Positions 43,596 through 53,282 of a stretch of 64,000 nt of DNA are shown here, piece by piece. A program made the position numbers and the translations under genes. The stretch covers positions 310,001 through 374,000 of the forward strand of contig NZ_FMYX01000001.1 in NCBI RefSeq assembly GCF_900102675.1, given 5' to 3'. This stretch comes from Pseudomonas guariconensis (GTDB taxonomy: Bacteria; Pseudomonadota; Gammaproteobacteria; Pseudomonadales; Pseudomonadaceae). A model generated the notes under the pieces. That model had not been told where the DNA came from. It made no database searches and saw only the letters and a program-made list of their open reading frames with translations. Position 1 is the stretch's first letter; each line of letters starts with the position of its first letter.

Positions 43596-45827
43596 TTACT
43601 GCAGCCTGACCGGCACGGTGCGAACAGTGCCTTGGCTGGTACGGATGGTCGCTGACGGCGTGGCGGTCGGTACCAGGGTGGTGCTGTTGCTCACGATCAC
43701 CCGCCAGCGTCCGGTCAGTGGTACTGCAGTGCTGCCCAGGGTCACCAGACCGTTACGGGTGGTCACCTGCACCGTGACGGTGTTGCCGGTGGTCACCGAG
43801 GACGTACCGCTGATGTCCCAGTTGTAACGGTTGTTGGAGCGTGCGGTGACCGTCGCCGCGGTGACCGTGAGGGTCTCGGTCGGCGGCTTGGGCGAGACCT
43901 GCACGGTGACGGTGCCATTGCCGGACAGCGCGCCGATCGAGTCCCGTACCACATAGGTGAACGTGGTGGTGAAAGGCGCGGTGACGGTGGCCGGTGGCGT
44001 GTAGGTGACCGTGGTGCCGTTGTGGCTGACCGTGCCGCGACCGACCGGTGGCTGAGTGACACTGGCCACGGCCAGCGGCAGGTTGCCTTCAGGGTCGGTG
44101 TCGTTGGCCAGCACGTTGATGGTCAGCGGTACACCCAGGGTCGCGACACTGTCGGCGACAGCGGTCGGTGCGCGGTTGGGCACGACGTTGACGGTCACCG
44201 TGGCAGGCTCGGACTTCAGCCCTTTGGCGTCCTGGGCGCGGTAGCTGAAGATCGCCGGGAAGGCCGTGGTGGCACCGACAGGCGGGGTATAGGTCACCGA
44301 GGTGGTGCCGTTGAGAACCACCGAGCCCAGGCCGGTACCCGGTTGGGTGAGATCGGTGATGGTCAACGGCAAGTCGCCGTCGGGGTCCGTGTCGTTGGTC
44401 AGCAAGTTGAGGGTCAGCGGTACGCCGACACTGGTCCCACCGACATCGGCCTGAGCCAGCGGCGGCTGGTTCTCGGCGACGACCGGTGCGTTGCCCACCA
44501 CTGTTACCGGTTCGACGTCACTGCCGCCGCGGGCGGACTTGACCGTGACGGTGGCAGGTGGCTGGGTCAGGTCGGTGACGGTCAAGGTCTGCAACGTGCC
44601 GGACTTGGACAGGCGACCATAGCCCTGGGCTACCAGGTCCGGTATCAGCACTTCGTCACTGGAGCTGGCCTCGATCACCAGGCGTTTGCTGGCCCAGTCG
44701 AAATGCGCGGTGCGAATCTTCACCACGTCGCTGAGCTTGCTGGACAACGCTGTTGGCCGAGTGCCACCTGTGGTGCTGCTGGCGGTGACCACCAACACAG
44801 GTGGCGGTGCGGCTTGGTTCAACTGCTGGCTGAAGAACAGCCCGTTGTTGTCGGACAACAAGGTGAACTCGCAGGGCGAGCCCGGGGTGCCGACCAGGGC
44901 CAGGCCATAGCGCATGCACAGGCTGGCATCGCTCGGTGCCTTGGCGAACACCTCGACGCGGGTGCCGTTGCCGTTACGTTGATAGGTGGCACGCTCCAGG
45001 TTCACGGGTGTCTGCGCGCGCGGGTCGAGGACCTTGCCCGAGAGCGTGAACACGTCGGTCTGGATGTGTCCGGCCGGGCCGTCGATGGCCACGAAGTTAG
45101 TATTGAACGGGCTGCCGGTCACTGCCTCGGTGATATTGGGGTCGCCGATGAAGGTATCGGTGGCGCCGGTGTCCGGGTTGAGCTCGGTATAGAAGCCCGT
45201 GGCGCTGCGCAGGAACGGCCCGATGTCGCCTTTGAGTGCACCGCTGAAGTCACCTGGGGCGCCGATGCCGATGTCACGGGTGATGTTGATCGCGCGCCGG
45301 CCGGGGGTGTTGACCACCACGGTTTCGACGCCATAGGGGTGGGTGATGCGGTAGGTGCCAGCGGTCGGCACCGAGGCGCGGATACGAATGCGGGCGAAAC
45401 TCTGCTGGTCGCCGTCAACCGGGTTCTCGGAGGCGAACGCCGCTTCGATGCCGGCGACGTACACCTCCAGTTCATAGCCGCTGTTGCCCACGGCAGGAAT
45501 CGACGTTTCGGCCAGGAACCAGAACATCTCAGGCGGCCAGTTATCCGGGAATACCAGCGGCAGTGTGTCGTCATACACGCCCGGCTCTGGCAGCAAGGTG
45601 CACATGTACGCAGGTGCTCCGGGGGCGCCGGGTGCCCGTGAGCTGGTGGCGCGCGACTGGCACAGCTCCAGCGACAGTTCGCTGGCGTCCTTGTACCACA
45701 TCGGATAACCGCCGGTGGCCAGGGTGTAGGGGCCTGGATCGACCTCGGTGAGCGCAGCCGATACCGCGCCGCTGAGAGAGAGGGAGAGCCCGGCGGCGTA
45801 AAGCGCCCGGCGCGGCCAAGTGTTCAT
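43596..45827 (-). CDS. large secreted protein with tandem cadherin-like domains
   Basis: A 743-aa exported protein (signal peptide ends near VSA|AL). The N-terminal 390 residues form a domain shared with the neighbouring gene (VDPGPYTLATGGYPMWYKD, then PYGVETVVVNTPGRRAINITRDIGIG). Two bacterial cadherin/tandem-95-type repeats follow, marked by NQPPLAQADVGG and LTLNLLTNDTDPDGD, then NRAPTAVADS and LTINVLANDTDPEGN (about 470-660). The last 80 residues form an Ig-like domain. The start at 45827 has AAGGAGG upstream. It may be a curli-associated adhesin; that function is inferred from its operon. Confidence 0.82.
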   Translation of the reverse strand: MNTWPRRALYAAGLSLSLSGAVSAALTEVDPGPYTLATGGYPMWYKDASELSLELCQSRATSSRAPGAPGAPAYMCTLLPEPGVYDDTLPLVFPDNWPPEMFWFLAETSIPAVGNSGYELEVYVAGIEAAFASENPVDGDQQSFARIRIRASVPTAGTYRITHPYGVETVVVNTPGRRAINITRDIGIGAPGDFSGALKGDIGPFLRSATGFYTELNPDTGATDTFIGDPNITEAVTGSPFNTNFVAIDGPAGHIQTDVFTLSGKVLDPRAQTPVNLERATYQRNGNGTRVEVFAKAPSDASLCMRYGLALVGTPGSPCEFTLLSDNNGLFFSQQLNQAAPPPVLVVTASSTTGGTRPTALSSKLSDVVKIRTAHFDWASKRLVIEASSSDEVLIPDLVAQGYGRLSKSGTLQTLTVTDLTQPPATVTVKSARGGSDVEPVTVVGNAPVVAENQPPLAQADVGGTSVGVPLTLNLLTNDTDPDGDLPLTITDLTQPGTGLGSVVLNGTTSVTYTPPVGATTAFPAIFSYRAQDAKGLKSEPATVTVNVVPNRAPTAVADSVATLGVPLTINVLANDTDPEGNLPLAVASVTQPPVGRGTVSHNGTTVTYTPPATVTAPFTTTFTYVVRDSIGALSGNGTVTVQVSPKPPTETLTVTAATVTARSNNRYNWDISGTSSVTTGNTVTVQVTTRNGLVTLGSTAVPLTGRWRVIVSNSTTLVPTATPSATIRTSQGTVRTVPVRLQ

Positions 45828-45859
45828 GCTGCCTCCTTGAAGGCGAAGCCTTTGTCTGT

Positions 45860-47206
45860 TCATGGCACCAGCACCACGTCTTCGCTGTCGCTACCGCCGT
45901 TGTCGCTGGTGACGTGCACCTTCGCGGGCGGAATCGGCGAAAGCCCTGTGCTCAACGTCTTCACCGCACCGTCGCCGGAGAGGCTGCCGATCAGCGCGCC
46001 ATTGCCGGTGCGCGCGACCATGGGCGGTGGGGAGGTCTCGTCGCTGCTGCTGGCGACCAGGGTCAGCTGACCGCTGGACAAGCTGTATTCGGCGCGGGTG
46101 ATGGTCACCAGGTCGGTCAGCGGCAGATTGGCGGTGGTGGCGGTGCTGGTGGGAATGGCCAGGCTGTTGTCGGCGCTGAGGGTCAGGGTGGCCGGCAGCG
46201 TCGGGTCGAGCGTGGACTGGCCGTACCAGGTGCCGGTCTTGTTGGCTTCGGTCAGCGGCAGGTTGGGGGACTGGCTGGTCAGGCTGACCGTGGCCGGTGG
46301 CGGCGGCGCCAAGGCGAACACATCCTGCTGGGCGCGCAGGTCCCCATTTTCGGTGTGCCGTGAGTAGGTGCTGCGTTGAGGCAGCAACGGGGTCGGCAGG
46401 TTGACCGAGGACAGTTTGCCGGACACGGCGAACAGCTCGGTACGCAGGTCGATGCCGTTAGGGCCCTCGATGCGTACGAAGTTGGTATTGAACGGGCTGC
46501 CGGTCACGGCTTCGTTCAGGTTGGGGTCGCCGATGAACTGCTCGCTGGCCCCGGTGCTGGGATTGGTTTCGGTGTACGGGCCGTTGACACTGCGCAGGAA
46601 CGGGCCGATGTCACCTTTGAGCGCACCGGTGAAGTTGCCTGGCGAGCCGATGCCGATGTCGCGGGTCATGTTGATGGCCCGACGGCCCGGGGTGGCCACG
46701 TCGAACACCTCGACGCCGTAGGGGTGGGTGATGATGTAGGTCCCCGCAGTGGGGACATCGACGCGGATGCGCACCCGGGCGAAGCTGACTTGGTCGCCTT
46801 CAAGAGGGTCGCCACCGCCGAACGCGGCCTCGATCGCCGAGACATAGCCCAGGTTGACTCCGCGGGCGGCATCATTGATGGCCGCGTCGGCGGTGAACCA
46901 GAACGCCTCGTCAGGGAAGTTGCTGGGGAAGACGATCGGCTGGGTATCGTCGAACACGCCCGGGGTCGGCAGCAACGTGCACATGTACGACGGCGCGCCT
47001 GGAGCACCTGGCACCCGTGAGCTGACCGCTTTGGTCAGGCACAGGTCCAATACCCGGCCATGGGTGTCCTGATACCACGCGGCGAAGCCGCCGTTCTCCG
47101 GTGTGTAGGTGCCCTGGTCGACTGCATTGAGCGCAGCCTGGGCCGGAAGCTGGAGCATGCTGGCGAAGATCGCCACTGCCAGCGGGTGGGGTGTCGGTCG
47201 GTGCAT
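45860..47206 (-). CDS. secreted paralogue of the adjacent adhesin-like protein
   Basis: A 448-aa exported protein with signal peptide ending AQA|ALNAV. Its first 390 residues match the N-terminal domain of the next gene almost segment by segment, including PGAPGAPSYMCTLLP, PYGVEVFDVATPGRRAIN, ALKGDIGPFLRS and EAVTGSPFNTNFV. It lacks the cadherin-like repeats. I do not recognise this domain. It is the first gene behind the sigma-54 promoter at 47261-47276, with GGAGGG before its ATG. Confidence 0.82.
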   Translation of the reverse strand: MHRPTPHPLAVAIFASMLQLPAQAALNAVDQGTYTPENGGFAAWYQDTHGRVLDLCLTKAVSSRVPGAPGAPSYMCTLLPTPGVFDDTQPIVFPSNFPDEAFWFTADAAINDAARGVNLGYVSAIEAAFGGGDPLEGDQVSFARVRIRVDVPTAGTYIITHPYGVEVFDVATPGRRAINMTRDIGIGSPGNFTGALKGDIGPFLRSVNGPYTETNPSTGASEQFIGDPNLNEAVTGSPFNTNFVRIEGPNGIDLRTELFAVSGKLSSVNLPTPLLPQRSTYSRHTENGDLRAQQDVFALAPPPPATVSLTSQSPNLPLTEANKTGTWYGQSTLDPTLPATLTLSADNSLAIPTSTATTANLPLTDLVTITRAEYSLSSGQLTLVASSSDETSPPPMVARTGNGALIGSLSGDGAVKTLSTGLSPIPPAKVHVTSDNGGSDSEDVVLVP

Positions 47207-47260
47207 GAGTCAAACCCTCCTGCAAACGGGCCCATGGGTTGGGGCGTCTGCACAGGGATC

Positions 47261-47276
47261 GGCAACAGCCGTGCCA
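47261..47276 (-). promoter_or_regulatory. sigma-54 promoter of the adhesin/csgBA operon
   Basis: On the minus strand it reads TGGCACGGCTGTTGCC, a perfect -24 element with GC at -12 in register. It is 55 bases before the first gene of the unit. Confidence 0.85.
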
Positions 47277-47365
47277 GTTTTTTGATATTGCGCTGCAGGC
47301 CTTGCAGGACTTGGCGTCTGGCACACTGCAGGTTGCTTTTTCGCCAGCCGGTGGTGGGCTGAGTC

Positions 47366-47389
47366 CCCCAGCATTGGGGAATTGGGGCG
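47366..47389. promoter_or_regulatory. CCCCA-N4-TGGGG dyad upstream of the adhesin/csgBA operon
   Basis: CCCCAGCATTGGGG at 47366-47379 is identical on the opposite strand to 30792-30805. It is followed by a further GGGG half-site at 47384. It lies 90 bp upstream of the sigma-54 promoter, so an activator site is likely. The rest of the 411-bp gap between the divergent genes 47206 and 47618 holds no gene I can support. Confidence 0.65.
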
Positions 47390-47496
47390 CGACTTGTGGG
47401 GCGTCGTCTTGGCGGTCAGGCCCGCTCCCTCAGGGGGCACGCCGACCGGTAGCGCGGATACACCTGCGAAAGGTCGCGCACCGGCAGTCAGTGCCT

Positions 47497-47510
47497 TTAC
47501 GTAAACGTAA
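47497..47510. promoter_or_regulatory. TTACGT-AA-ACGTAA dyad
   Basis: A perfect 6-2-6 inverted repeat about 110 bp upstream of the activator gene at 47618. Its form recalls operators of MerR-type metabolic regulators such as LiuR; this comparison is from memory. No such regulator is encoded nearby. Confidence 0.4.
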
Positions 47511-47617
47511 GCTTTATGCCAACCTCCACCTCAACCGGATGACGGCCCGGGGATTCTGACGCACACTGCAACAAGTCCCGGAGCCCTTCCCCTGTGGGGG
47601 CACAGCTGGAGTAAACG

Positions 47618-49531
47618 ATGGCGCGACAATACCCAATAACAAACGCCTCTGACCCTTTGCAGGAATCCCGCCAGGCCCGGCTCAAGCTGGCCAACGAAGG
47701 CGAACTGCCCTCCGGGATGCTGCGCGAGGAGATCGATGCTTCCTGGCGCCGCAGCCTCGGCCATGGCCTGGACTGCCTGCAGGACGAACAGGTGGGCCTG
47801 GGCACCCAGCAGGGGCTCGACCTGCGCTCGCTGCTCGAACACAACCGCCTGCTGATCGACGCGGTCGCCCCGGAACTCGATTACCTGGTCAAGCGCCAGG
47901 GCAAAAGTGGCATCGTCATCCTCGGTGACGCCCAGGCCAACGTCCTGGCGATCGAGGGGCAGACCCACGTGCTCGGCCGTGAGGGCCTGCGTGATCTGCA
48001 CCCGGGCAGTTGCTGGAGCGAGGCGCTGCGCGGCACCAATGCCATCGGCACGGCGGTGGTCGAAGGCCGACCGACCCTGATCAACTGCGGCGAACATTAT
48101 CTGGACCGCCTGAGCCCGTTCTCGTGCACCTCGGTCCCCCTGCGTGACCCGCATGGCGAGGTGATCGGCGTACTGGACATCACCCGCGAAGGGGTGATGA
48201 CGCAACCCCAGGACAACCTCTCCACGCTGATGCTCGCCGCCGGCAACATCGAAAGCCGGCTGTTCGGCCTGTGCCACCGCGAGCATCTGGTGCTGGCATT
48301 GCACAGCCGTCCGCAATACCTCACCAGCGCCTGGCAGGGGCTGTTGGCCCTGAGCCTGGACGGCGAAGTGCTGGCGGCCAACGACAACGCCTGCCAACTG
48401 TTGCAGGTCTCACGTCAGGCGCTGATCGGTCGGCGCAGCAGCGACCTGCTCGGCGAGCGCTCACCGGCGTTCATCGCCCGCTTGTGGCAGGGCGGTGTGA
48501 GCAGTGTGCAGACCGCCAAGGGCGAGTTCTTCTTCCGCGCCTTGCAACTGCCGCGTCACGGCAACCTCAGCGTCAACGTAGCGCCTGGCAGGGCGTCTGC
48601 CTCGAACCAATTCCCAGCCCTGCAAGCCCTGGCCGGTGGCGATGCGCGTCTGTCCCGAGGCCTGCGCATGGCGCGGCAGGGCCTGGTCAATGGCCTGCCC
48701 GTGCTGCTGCTGGGCGAGACAGGCACCGGCAAGGAAGTGGCCGCCCGTGCCTTGCACCAGGCCAGCCCGCGCGCGGACAAACCCTTCGTTGCCGTCAACT
48801 GCGCGGCGATTCCCGAAGGCCTGATCGAGTCCGAATTGTTCGGTTACCGGGAGGGCGCCTTCACCGGCTCGCGCCGCGGCGGCATGGTCGGACGCCTGAT
48901 GCAGGCCCATGGCGGCACCTTGTTCCTCGACGAAATCGGCGACATGCCCCTGGCCCTGCAGGCCCGTCTGCTGCGGGTGTTGCAGGAACGCCGCGTGGCG
49001 CCCTTGGGGGCTGGCGAAGAGCAGGAGATCGACGTGGCATTGATTTGCGCCACCCACCGCGACCTCAAACGCCTGGTGGCCGAACAGCATTTTCGCGAGG
49101 ACCTGTACTACCGGGTCAACGGCGTCTCCCTGCGCCTGCCGGCGCTGCGCGAGCGGGACGATCTGGCGAGCATCATCGAAGGCCTGCTGGACAAGTTCGG
49201 TGCCAAGGGCGTGACCCTCGACCCGCCCCTGGCCGAGCTGCTCGAGGGCTTCGACTGGCCGGGCAACATCCGCCAGCTGGAAATGGTGCTGCGCACCGCC
49301 CTGGCCATGCGCGAGGACGATGAGCAGGTGCTGAGCCTTGAGCACCTCACCGACTGCCTGCTGGACGAGCTGGCCAGCGGCGCGGCGCCCTCCGGCAGCC
49401 TGCGCGAAAACGAACTGGAACTGATCCGTGGGGCCTTGACCCGGCACCAAGGCAATGTTTCGGCCGCCGCCGAGGCCCTGGGCATCAGCCGCGCCACGCT
49501 GTACCGCAAGCTCAAGCAGCTGCGCAGCTGA
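47618..49531 (+). CDS. sigma-54-dependent activator, AcoR family (probable qhp/pea regulator)
   Basis: A 637-aa enhancer-binding protein. An N-terminal GAF-type region (about 70-230: [26 protein letters not shown]) is followed by a PAS-like segment near 245-310. The AAA+ domain has Walker A GETGTGKE, the sigma-54 loop GAFTGS and [12 protein letters not shown] Fis-type helix-turn-helix ends in [18 protein letters not shown]. It is one base upstream of qhpF, so it is best read as the regulator of amine-dehydrogenase genes. It also diverges from the adhesin/curli operon, so a role there cannot be excluded. Confidence 0.87.
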   Translation: MARQYPITNASDPLQESRQARLKLANEGELPSGMLREEIDASWRRSLGHGLDCLQDEQVGLGTQQGLDLRSLLEHNRLLIDAVAPELDYLVKRQGKSGIVILGDAQANVLAIEGQTHVLGREGLRDLHPGSCWSEALRGTNAIGTAVVEGRPTLINCGEHYLDRLSPFSCTSVPLRDPHGEVIGVLDITREGVMTQPQDNLSTLMLAAGNIESRLFGLCHREHLVLALHSRPQYLTSAWQGLLALSLDGEVLAANDNACQLLQVSRQALIGRRSSDLLGERSPAFIARLWQGGVSSVQTAKGEFFFRALQLPRHGNLSVNVAPGRASASNQFPALQALAGGDARLSRGLRMARQGLVNGLPVLLLGETGTGKEVAARALHQASPRADKPFVAVNCAAIPEGLIESELFGYREGAFTGSRRGGMVGRLMQAHGGTLFLDEIGDMPLALQARLLRVLQERRVAPLGAGEEQEIDVALICATHRDLKRLVAEQHFREDLYYRVNGVSLRLPALRERDDLASIIEGLLDKFGAKGVTLDPPLAELLEGFDWPGNIRQLEMVLRTALAMREDDEQVLSLEHLTDCLLDELASGAAPSGSLRENELELIRGALTRHQGNVSAAAEALGISRATLYRKLKQLRS

Positions 49532-49532
49532 C

Positions 49533-51266
49533 ATGGGCGGGCTGTTCGCACGGCTGGTGGAAACCAGTGACCCGCAACTGATGCGCCAGGCTCTGGCCTG
49601 GTTGTACAGCTTCGTGCGCCCGCACCGGCGGGCCATCGCCATGCTCCTGGGCTTGTCGCTATGCGCCTCGCTGTTGGCCCTGGCCCAGCCTTGGCTGGTC
49701 AAGACCCTGATCGACGAGGGCCTGTTGGCACGCGATTACACGACCCTCTGGCACATGGCTGCGGTGATGATCCTGGCCGGCGTGTTCGGCACGCTGCTGG
49801 CGGGCATCAACCGCTACCTGCACACGCGCTTGTCGGGGCGCATCCTGTTTGCCCTGCGCGATGACCTCTATCGGCATTTGCAGCAGCTCTCGCCGACGTT
49901 CTACGGGCGTCGACGTACCGGCGACATCCTCTCCCGGCTCGACGGCGATGTCGCCGAGATCCAGCGCTTTGCCGTGGACTCGCTGTTCTCGGCGGTGTCC
50001 AGCGTGATCGGCTTGCTCGGCGCGTTGGCACTGATGCTGATGCTCTCCTGGCAATTGTCGCTGTTGCTGGCGCTGTTGATTCCCATCGAAGTGCTGTGGC
50101 TGCGCTGGATGCGGCGCAAGGTCGAGCGCGAGGTGCGCAGCCTGCGCGAGCGTTCGACGGATGTGTCGTCGTTTCTGGTCGAAACCTTGCCGGCCATGAA
50201 GTTCATCCAGGCGGCGGGGCAGCAGGCCCGCGAGGCCAGGCGCCTGGAGCAGCTCGGTCAGGGCTACATGGGCCAGTTGCTCAAAGTCCAGGTCACCGAG
50301 TTCTTCACCCAGGCGGTGCCCGGGACGCTGACCTCCCTGTGCCGCGCCTGTGCGTTTCTGGTCGGTGGTTGGTGGGTGATCCAGGGCACCTGGCAGTTGG
50401 GCGCCCTGATCGCCTTTTCCACCTACCTGGGGATGGCAGTAGGGCCGGTACAGAGCCTGCTGGGCCTTTATGTGGCGGTGCAGCGTATGGCGGTGAGCCT
50501 GGGCAGGGTGATGGAGCTCAAGCAGGAACCGCTGGCGGTGCATGAGGCCCAGACGCCCAGGCCCATGCCCGATGGTCCGGGCGAGCTGCGTCTGGAGCAG
50601 GTGGCTTTCGCCCACGAAGGACGCCAGGGCGCGGTGCTGCAGGACGTGAACCTGTGCATACCGGGCGGGCTGAAGGTTGCCATCAGCGGCGCCTCGGGCG
50701 TGGGCAAATCGACCCTGATCGACCTGCTGCAACGCTTTTACGACCCCGATGCCGGGCGCATCCTGCTGGACGGCACGGACCTGCGCGAGCTGGACCTGCA
50801 GGCGCTGCGCCGACGTATCGCCGTGGTCAGCCAGGACATCGTGCTGTTTCGTGGCACCTTGGCGCAGAACCTGGCCTACAGCACGCCCGAGGCCAGCCTG
50901 GCCGATCTTGAGCGCGTGGTGCGTCTGACCCAGCTCCAGAGCCTGGTGCAAAGCTTGCCGCTGGGCCTGGATGGCCTGCTCGGCGAGCGTGGCCAACAGT
51001 TGTCCGGCGGGCAGAAGCAACGCATCGCCATTGCCCGCGCGCTGCTACAGGACCCTGCGATCCTGGTGCTCGACGAGGCCACCTCGGCGGTGGACGAAGC
51101 CACCGAACGTGAAGTCATCGCGGCCATCGACCAGCTGTTCGCCGGCCGCACTCGCATCCTCATCAGCCACCGTGCCTCGACCCTTGCCGATGCCGACCTG
51201 CACCTGCAGGTGCAGGATGGCCAACTCAAGGTCAGGCCCCGGGAGGTTGCCGGCCATGGCCACTGA
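49533..51266 (+). CDS. qhpF: ABC exporter of the QHNDH gamma subunit (QhpF-like)
   Basis: A 577-aa fused permease-ATPase half-transporter. Six transmembrane helices occupy about residues 30-310. The ATPase has Walker [10 protein letters not shown] near 390, signature LSGGQKQR near 490 and Walker [10 protein letters not shown]. In qhp systems this exporter moves the crosslinked gamma subunit to the periplasm. The ATG at 49533 lies one base after the regulator stop. Its end overlaps the peptidase gene by 11 bases. Confidence 0.88.
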   Translation: MGGLFARLVETSDPQLMRQALAWLYSFVRPHRRAIAMLLGLSLCASLLALAQPWLVKTLIDEGLLARDYTTLWHMAAVMILAGVFGTLLAGINRYLHTRLSGRILFALRDDLYRHLQQLSPTFYGRRRTGDILSRLDGDVAEIQRFAVDSLFSAVSSVIGLLGALALMLMLSWQLSLLLALLIPIEVLWLRWMRRKVEREVRSLRERSTDVSSFLVETLPAMKFIQAAGQQAREARRLEQLGQGYMGQLLKVQVTEFFTQAVPGTLTSLCRACAFLVGGWWVIQGTWQLGALIAFSTYLGMAVGPVQSLLGLYVAVQRMAVSLGRVMELKQEPLAVHEAQTPRPMPDGPGELRLEQVAFAHEGRQGAVLQDVNLCIPGGLKVAISGASGVGKSTLIDLLQRFYDPDAGRILLDGTDLRELDLQALRRRIAVVSQDIVLFRGTLAQNLAYSTPEASLADLERVVRLTQLQSLVQSLPLGLDGLLGERGQQLSGGQKQRIAIARALLQDPAILVLDEATSAVDEATEREVIAAIDQLFAGRTRILISHRASTLADADLHLQVQDGQLKVRPREVAGHGH

Positions 51267-51933
51267 ACTGCGCATCGGCGTGATCGACAGCGGCTGCTCG
51301 CCTGAGCAGGCCGCGACGTTGGTGGCGGCTCGGCGCTTTCGGCTCGAAGAAGGTGTGCTGTGCGAAGGGGAGCCGGTGCCCGACCACCTGGGACATGGCA
51401 GTGCGGTGTTGGCCCGCCTGCAATCGGAGGCCGGCCAGTTGCCGGCGCTGATGGCCCAGGTCTTCGATCGACAGTGGAGCACCAGCGCCCTGCAGGTCGC
51501 CGGGGCATTGCTCTGGCTGGTGGAAGAGGGCGCGACCCTGGTCAACCTGAGCCTCGGCCTGCATCAGGACCGACCTGTGCTGCGCCAGGCCTGCGCAGAG
51601 GCACAGGCCGCTGGCGTGCTGCTGTGCGCCTCAAGCCCCGCCCGGGGTGGGCCGGTGTATCCGGCCAGCTATCCTGGCGTGCTGCGTATCACCGGCGATG
51701 CCCGTTGTGCGCCAGGGCAGTGGTCCTGGCTGGGCAGCGGCCAGGCCGACCTCGGCGGGTATGTCGGCGGGCAGGGCATGGCCGGTGCGAGCCTGGCCTG
51801 CGCGGCCTTGAGCGGGCAGATAGCGCGTCTGCTGGCGCAACACCCGGACATGGATCATCCGCAGTTGCTGGCGCACCTGCGCGACGCGGCCGCCTTCACC
51901 GGCCCTGAGCGCAGAGGTGCCTACAATGGCTGA
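51256..51933 (+). CDS. qhpE: subtilisin-like peptidase QhpE
   Basis: A 225-aa cytoplasmic serine protease of the subtilase fold without signal peptide or pro-region. The catalytic triad reads D11 in IGVIDSG, H47 in GHGSAV and S179 in GASLAC, with the Gly-rich ASSPARGG segment near 125 at the oxyanion position. It matches the small QhpE protease that removes the 28-residue leader of the gamma subunit after crosslinking. The short length (subtilisin core about 275) is normal for this family. Confidence 0.85.
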   Translation: MATELRIGVIDSGCSPEQAATLVAARRFRLEEGVLCEGEPVPDHLGHGSAVLARLQSEAGQLPALMAQVFDRQWSTSALQVAGALLWLVEEGATLVNLSLGLHQDRPVLRQACAEAQAAGVLLCASSPARGGPVYPASYPGVLRITGDARCAPGQWSWLGSGQADLGGYVGGQGMAGASLACAALSGQIARLLAQHPDMDHPQLLAHLRDAAAFTGPERRGAYNG

Positions 51934-53224
51934 CCCGCGCATCCTGGTATTGGGCGCAGGCCCTGCGGGCGCGGCTACGGCCCTGGGCCTGCGGCGCCTC
52001 GGCTACGCCGTCACGGTCGTCTCGGACTGGCGCCGTTTCGCCGCGGTCGAGGGGATCTCCGAGCGGGTGCTGGAGGGGCTGCGCCATGCCGGTCTGGGCA
52101 GGGCGCTGGGCGAGGCGGTGAGCCTGGCGAAGCGCCAAGTGCTCTGGAATGGCGAGCATCTGCGACTGAATCAGGAATACTTGCTCGACCGCCCAGCGTT
52201 CGACCGTGCCTTGCGTGGCGATCTGCTGCGGGCAGGCGTGACCGTGATCGAAGGCCGGGTGCGCGAGCTCCTGCACGAGGACGGGCACCAGGTACGGCTG
52301 GAAGATGGCCAGGTTTTGCGGGCCGATTTTCTGGTGGAAGCCCGTGGCCGCCAGGCACCGCTGGCGGCTGACCGATCACGCGGTCCGGAAACCGTCAGCC
52401 TGCTCAACCGTTGGCAGGGTGCGCCCGGGGAAACGGCATCGGCGGTGCAGAGCCTGGACGACGGCTGGGCCTGGATGGCACGCCTGGCTGATGGGCAGTG
52501 CTACTGGCAGATCACGCTCGATGCCGGTGCGGCAAGCCTGCCGGGCAAGGCCGCGCTGCCGGCGTACTGTGCCGCGCGGCGTCGGCAGTCGACGCTGGTG
52601 GCACAGCTATTCGATGAGCAGGCGTTGCTGCCTTGCCAGGTGCATGCCCGTAGCAGCACAGCGATCCTGGCAGGCGAGTGTGTGGGCAATGATTGGATCC
52701 GGGTGGGCGATGCGGCCATGGCCGTGGACCCGCTGTCGGGCAATGGCATCTTCCAGTCGCTATCGTCAGCGCTGCAGGCACCGGTGGTGATCAATACCTT
52801 GTTGCGCCGGCCCGAGCGCGCGGTCTTGGCGCTGCAGTTCCACCAAGCGCGGGTCGAGCAACTGTTCCTGCGCTTTGCCCGCATCGGCCGGGACTTCTAC
52901 GCCCAGGAGCAGGGCCGTGCCGAGCACATGTTCTGGGCCCGGCGCCGCGCGTGGCCAGACGCTCAGCCGATGCACGCCGAGGCGCACTGGCAGGCTGTGC
53001 AGGTGGCGCGTCGACCGGTGCTGCGCGACGGCCTGGTGGAGGAGGCCGAGGTGGTCGTGACCCGGGACCAGCCATTGGGGATCTGGCATCTGCAGGGGGT
53101 CGAACTGGCACCGGTGGTGCGAGCTGTGCAGGCGGGCGAGGCGTTGCAGTCGGTACTGGCCGGGATGGCTGTGGAGCAGCAGGGGATGGTGCGCCGGTGG
53201 TTAGCCGAGCAGGGGTATCGGTGA
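51926..53224 (+). CDS. qhpG: FAD-dependent monooxygenase QhpG
   Basis: A 432-aa flavoprotein with the FAD motif GAGPAGAATALGLRRLGY at the N-terminus and the second FAD motif VGDAAMAVDPLSGNGI near residue 265, as in tryptophan-halogenase-like and PHBH-type monooxygenases. QhpG hydroxylates the gamma-subunit Trp on the way to the CTQ cofactor. The start at 51926 has GAGG upstream and overlaps qhpE by eight bases. It ends the regulator-F-E-G unit. Confidence 0.87.
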   Translation: MADPRILVLGAGPAGAATALGLRRLGYAVTVVSDWRRFAAVEGISERVLEGLRHAGLGRALGEAVSLAKRQVLWNGEHLRLNQEYLLDRPAFDRALRGDLLRAGVTVIEGRVRELLHEDGHQVRLEDGQVLRADFLVEARGRQAPLAADRSRGPETVSLLNRWQGAPGETASAVQSLDDGWAWMARLADGQCYWQITLDAGAASLPGKAALPAYCAARRRQSTLVAQLFDEQALLPCQVHARSSTAILAGECVGNDWIRVGDAAMAVDPLSGNGIFQSLSSALQAPVVINTLLRRPERAVLALQFHQARVEQLFLRFARIGRDFYAQEQGRAEHMFWARRRAWPDAQPMHAEAHWQAVQVARRPVLRDGLVEEAEVVVTRDQPLGIWHLQGVELAPVVRAVQAGEALQSVLAGMAVEQQGMVRRWLAEQGYR

Positions 53225-53282
53225 GAGCGTTGAGGCCCATCGCAGGCGAAGCTGCGAAGGGCCGTTCAGCAGCTGCGCGTTG

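Noticed and set aside
44022..45641. 539-aa plus-strand open frame opposite the adhesin gene
   Set aside because: The minus-strand product has a signal peptide, repeats and a paralogue, while the plus-strand frame has none of these.
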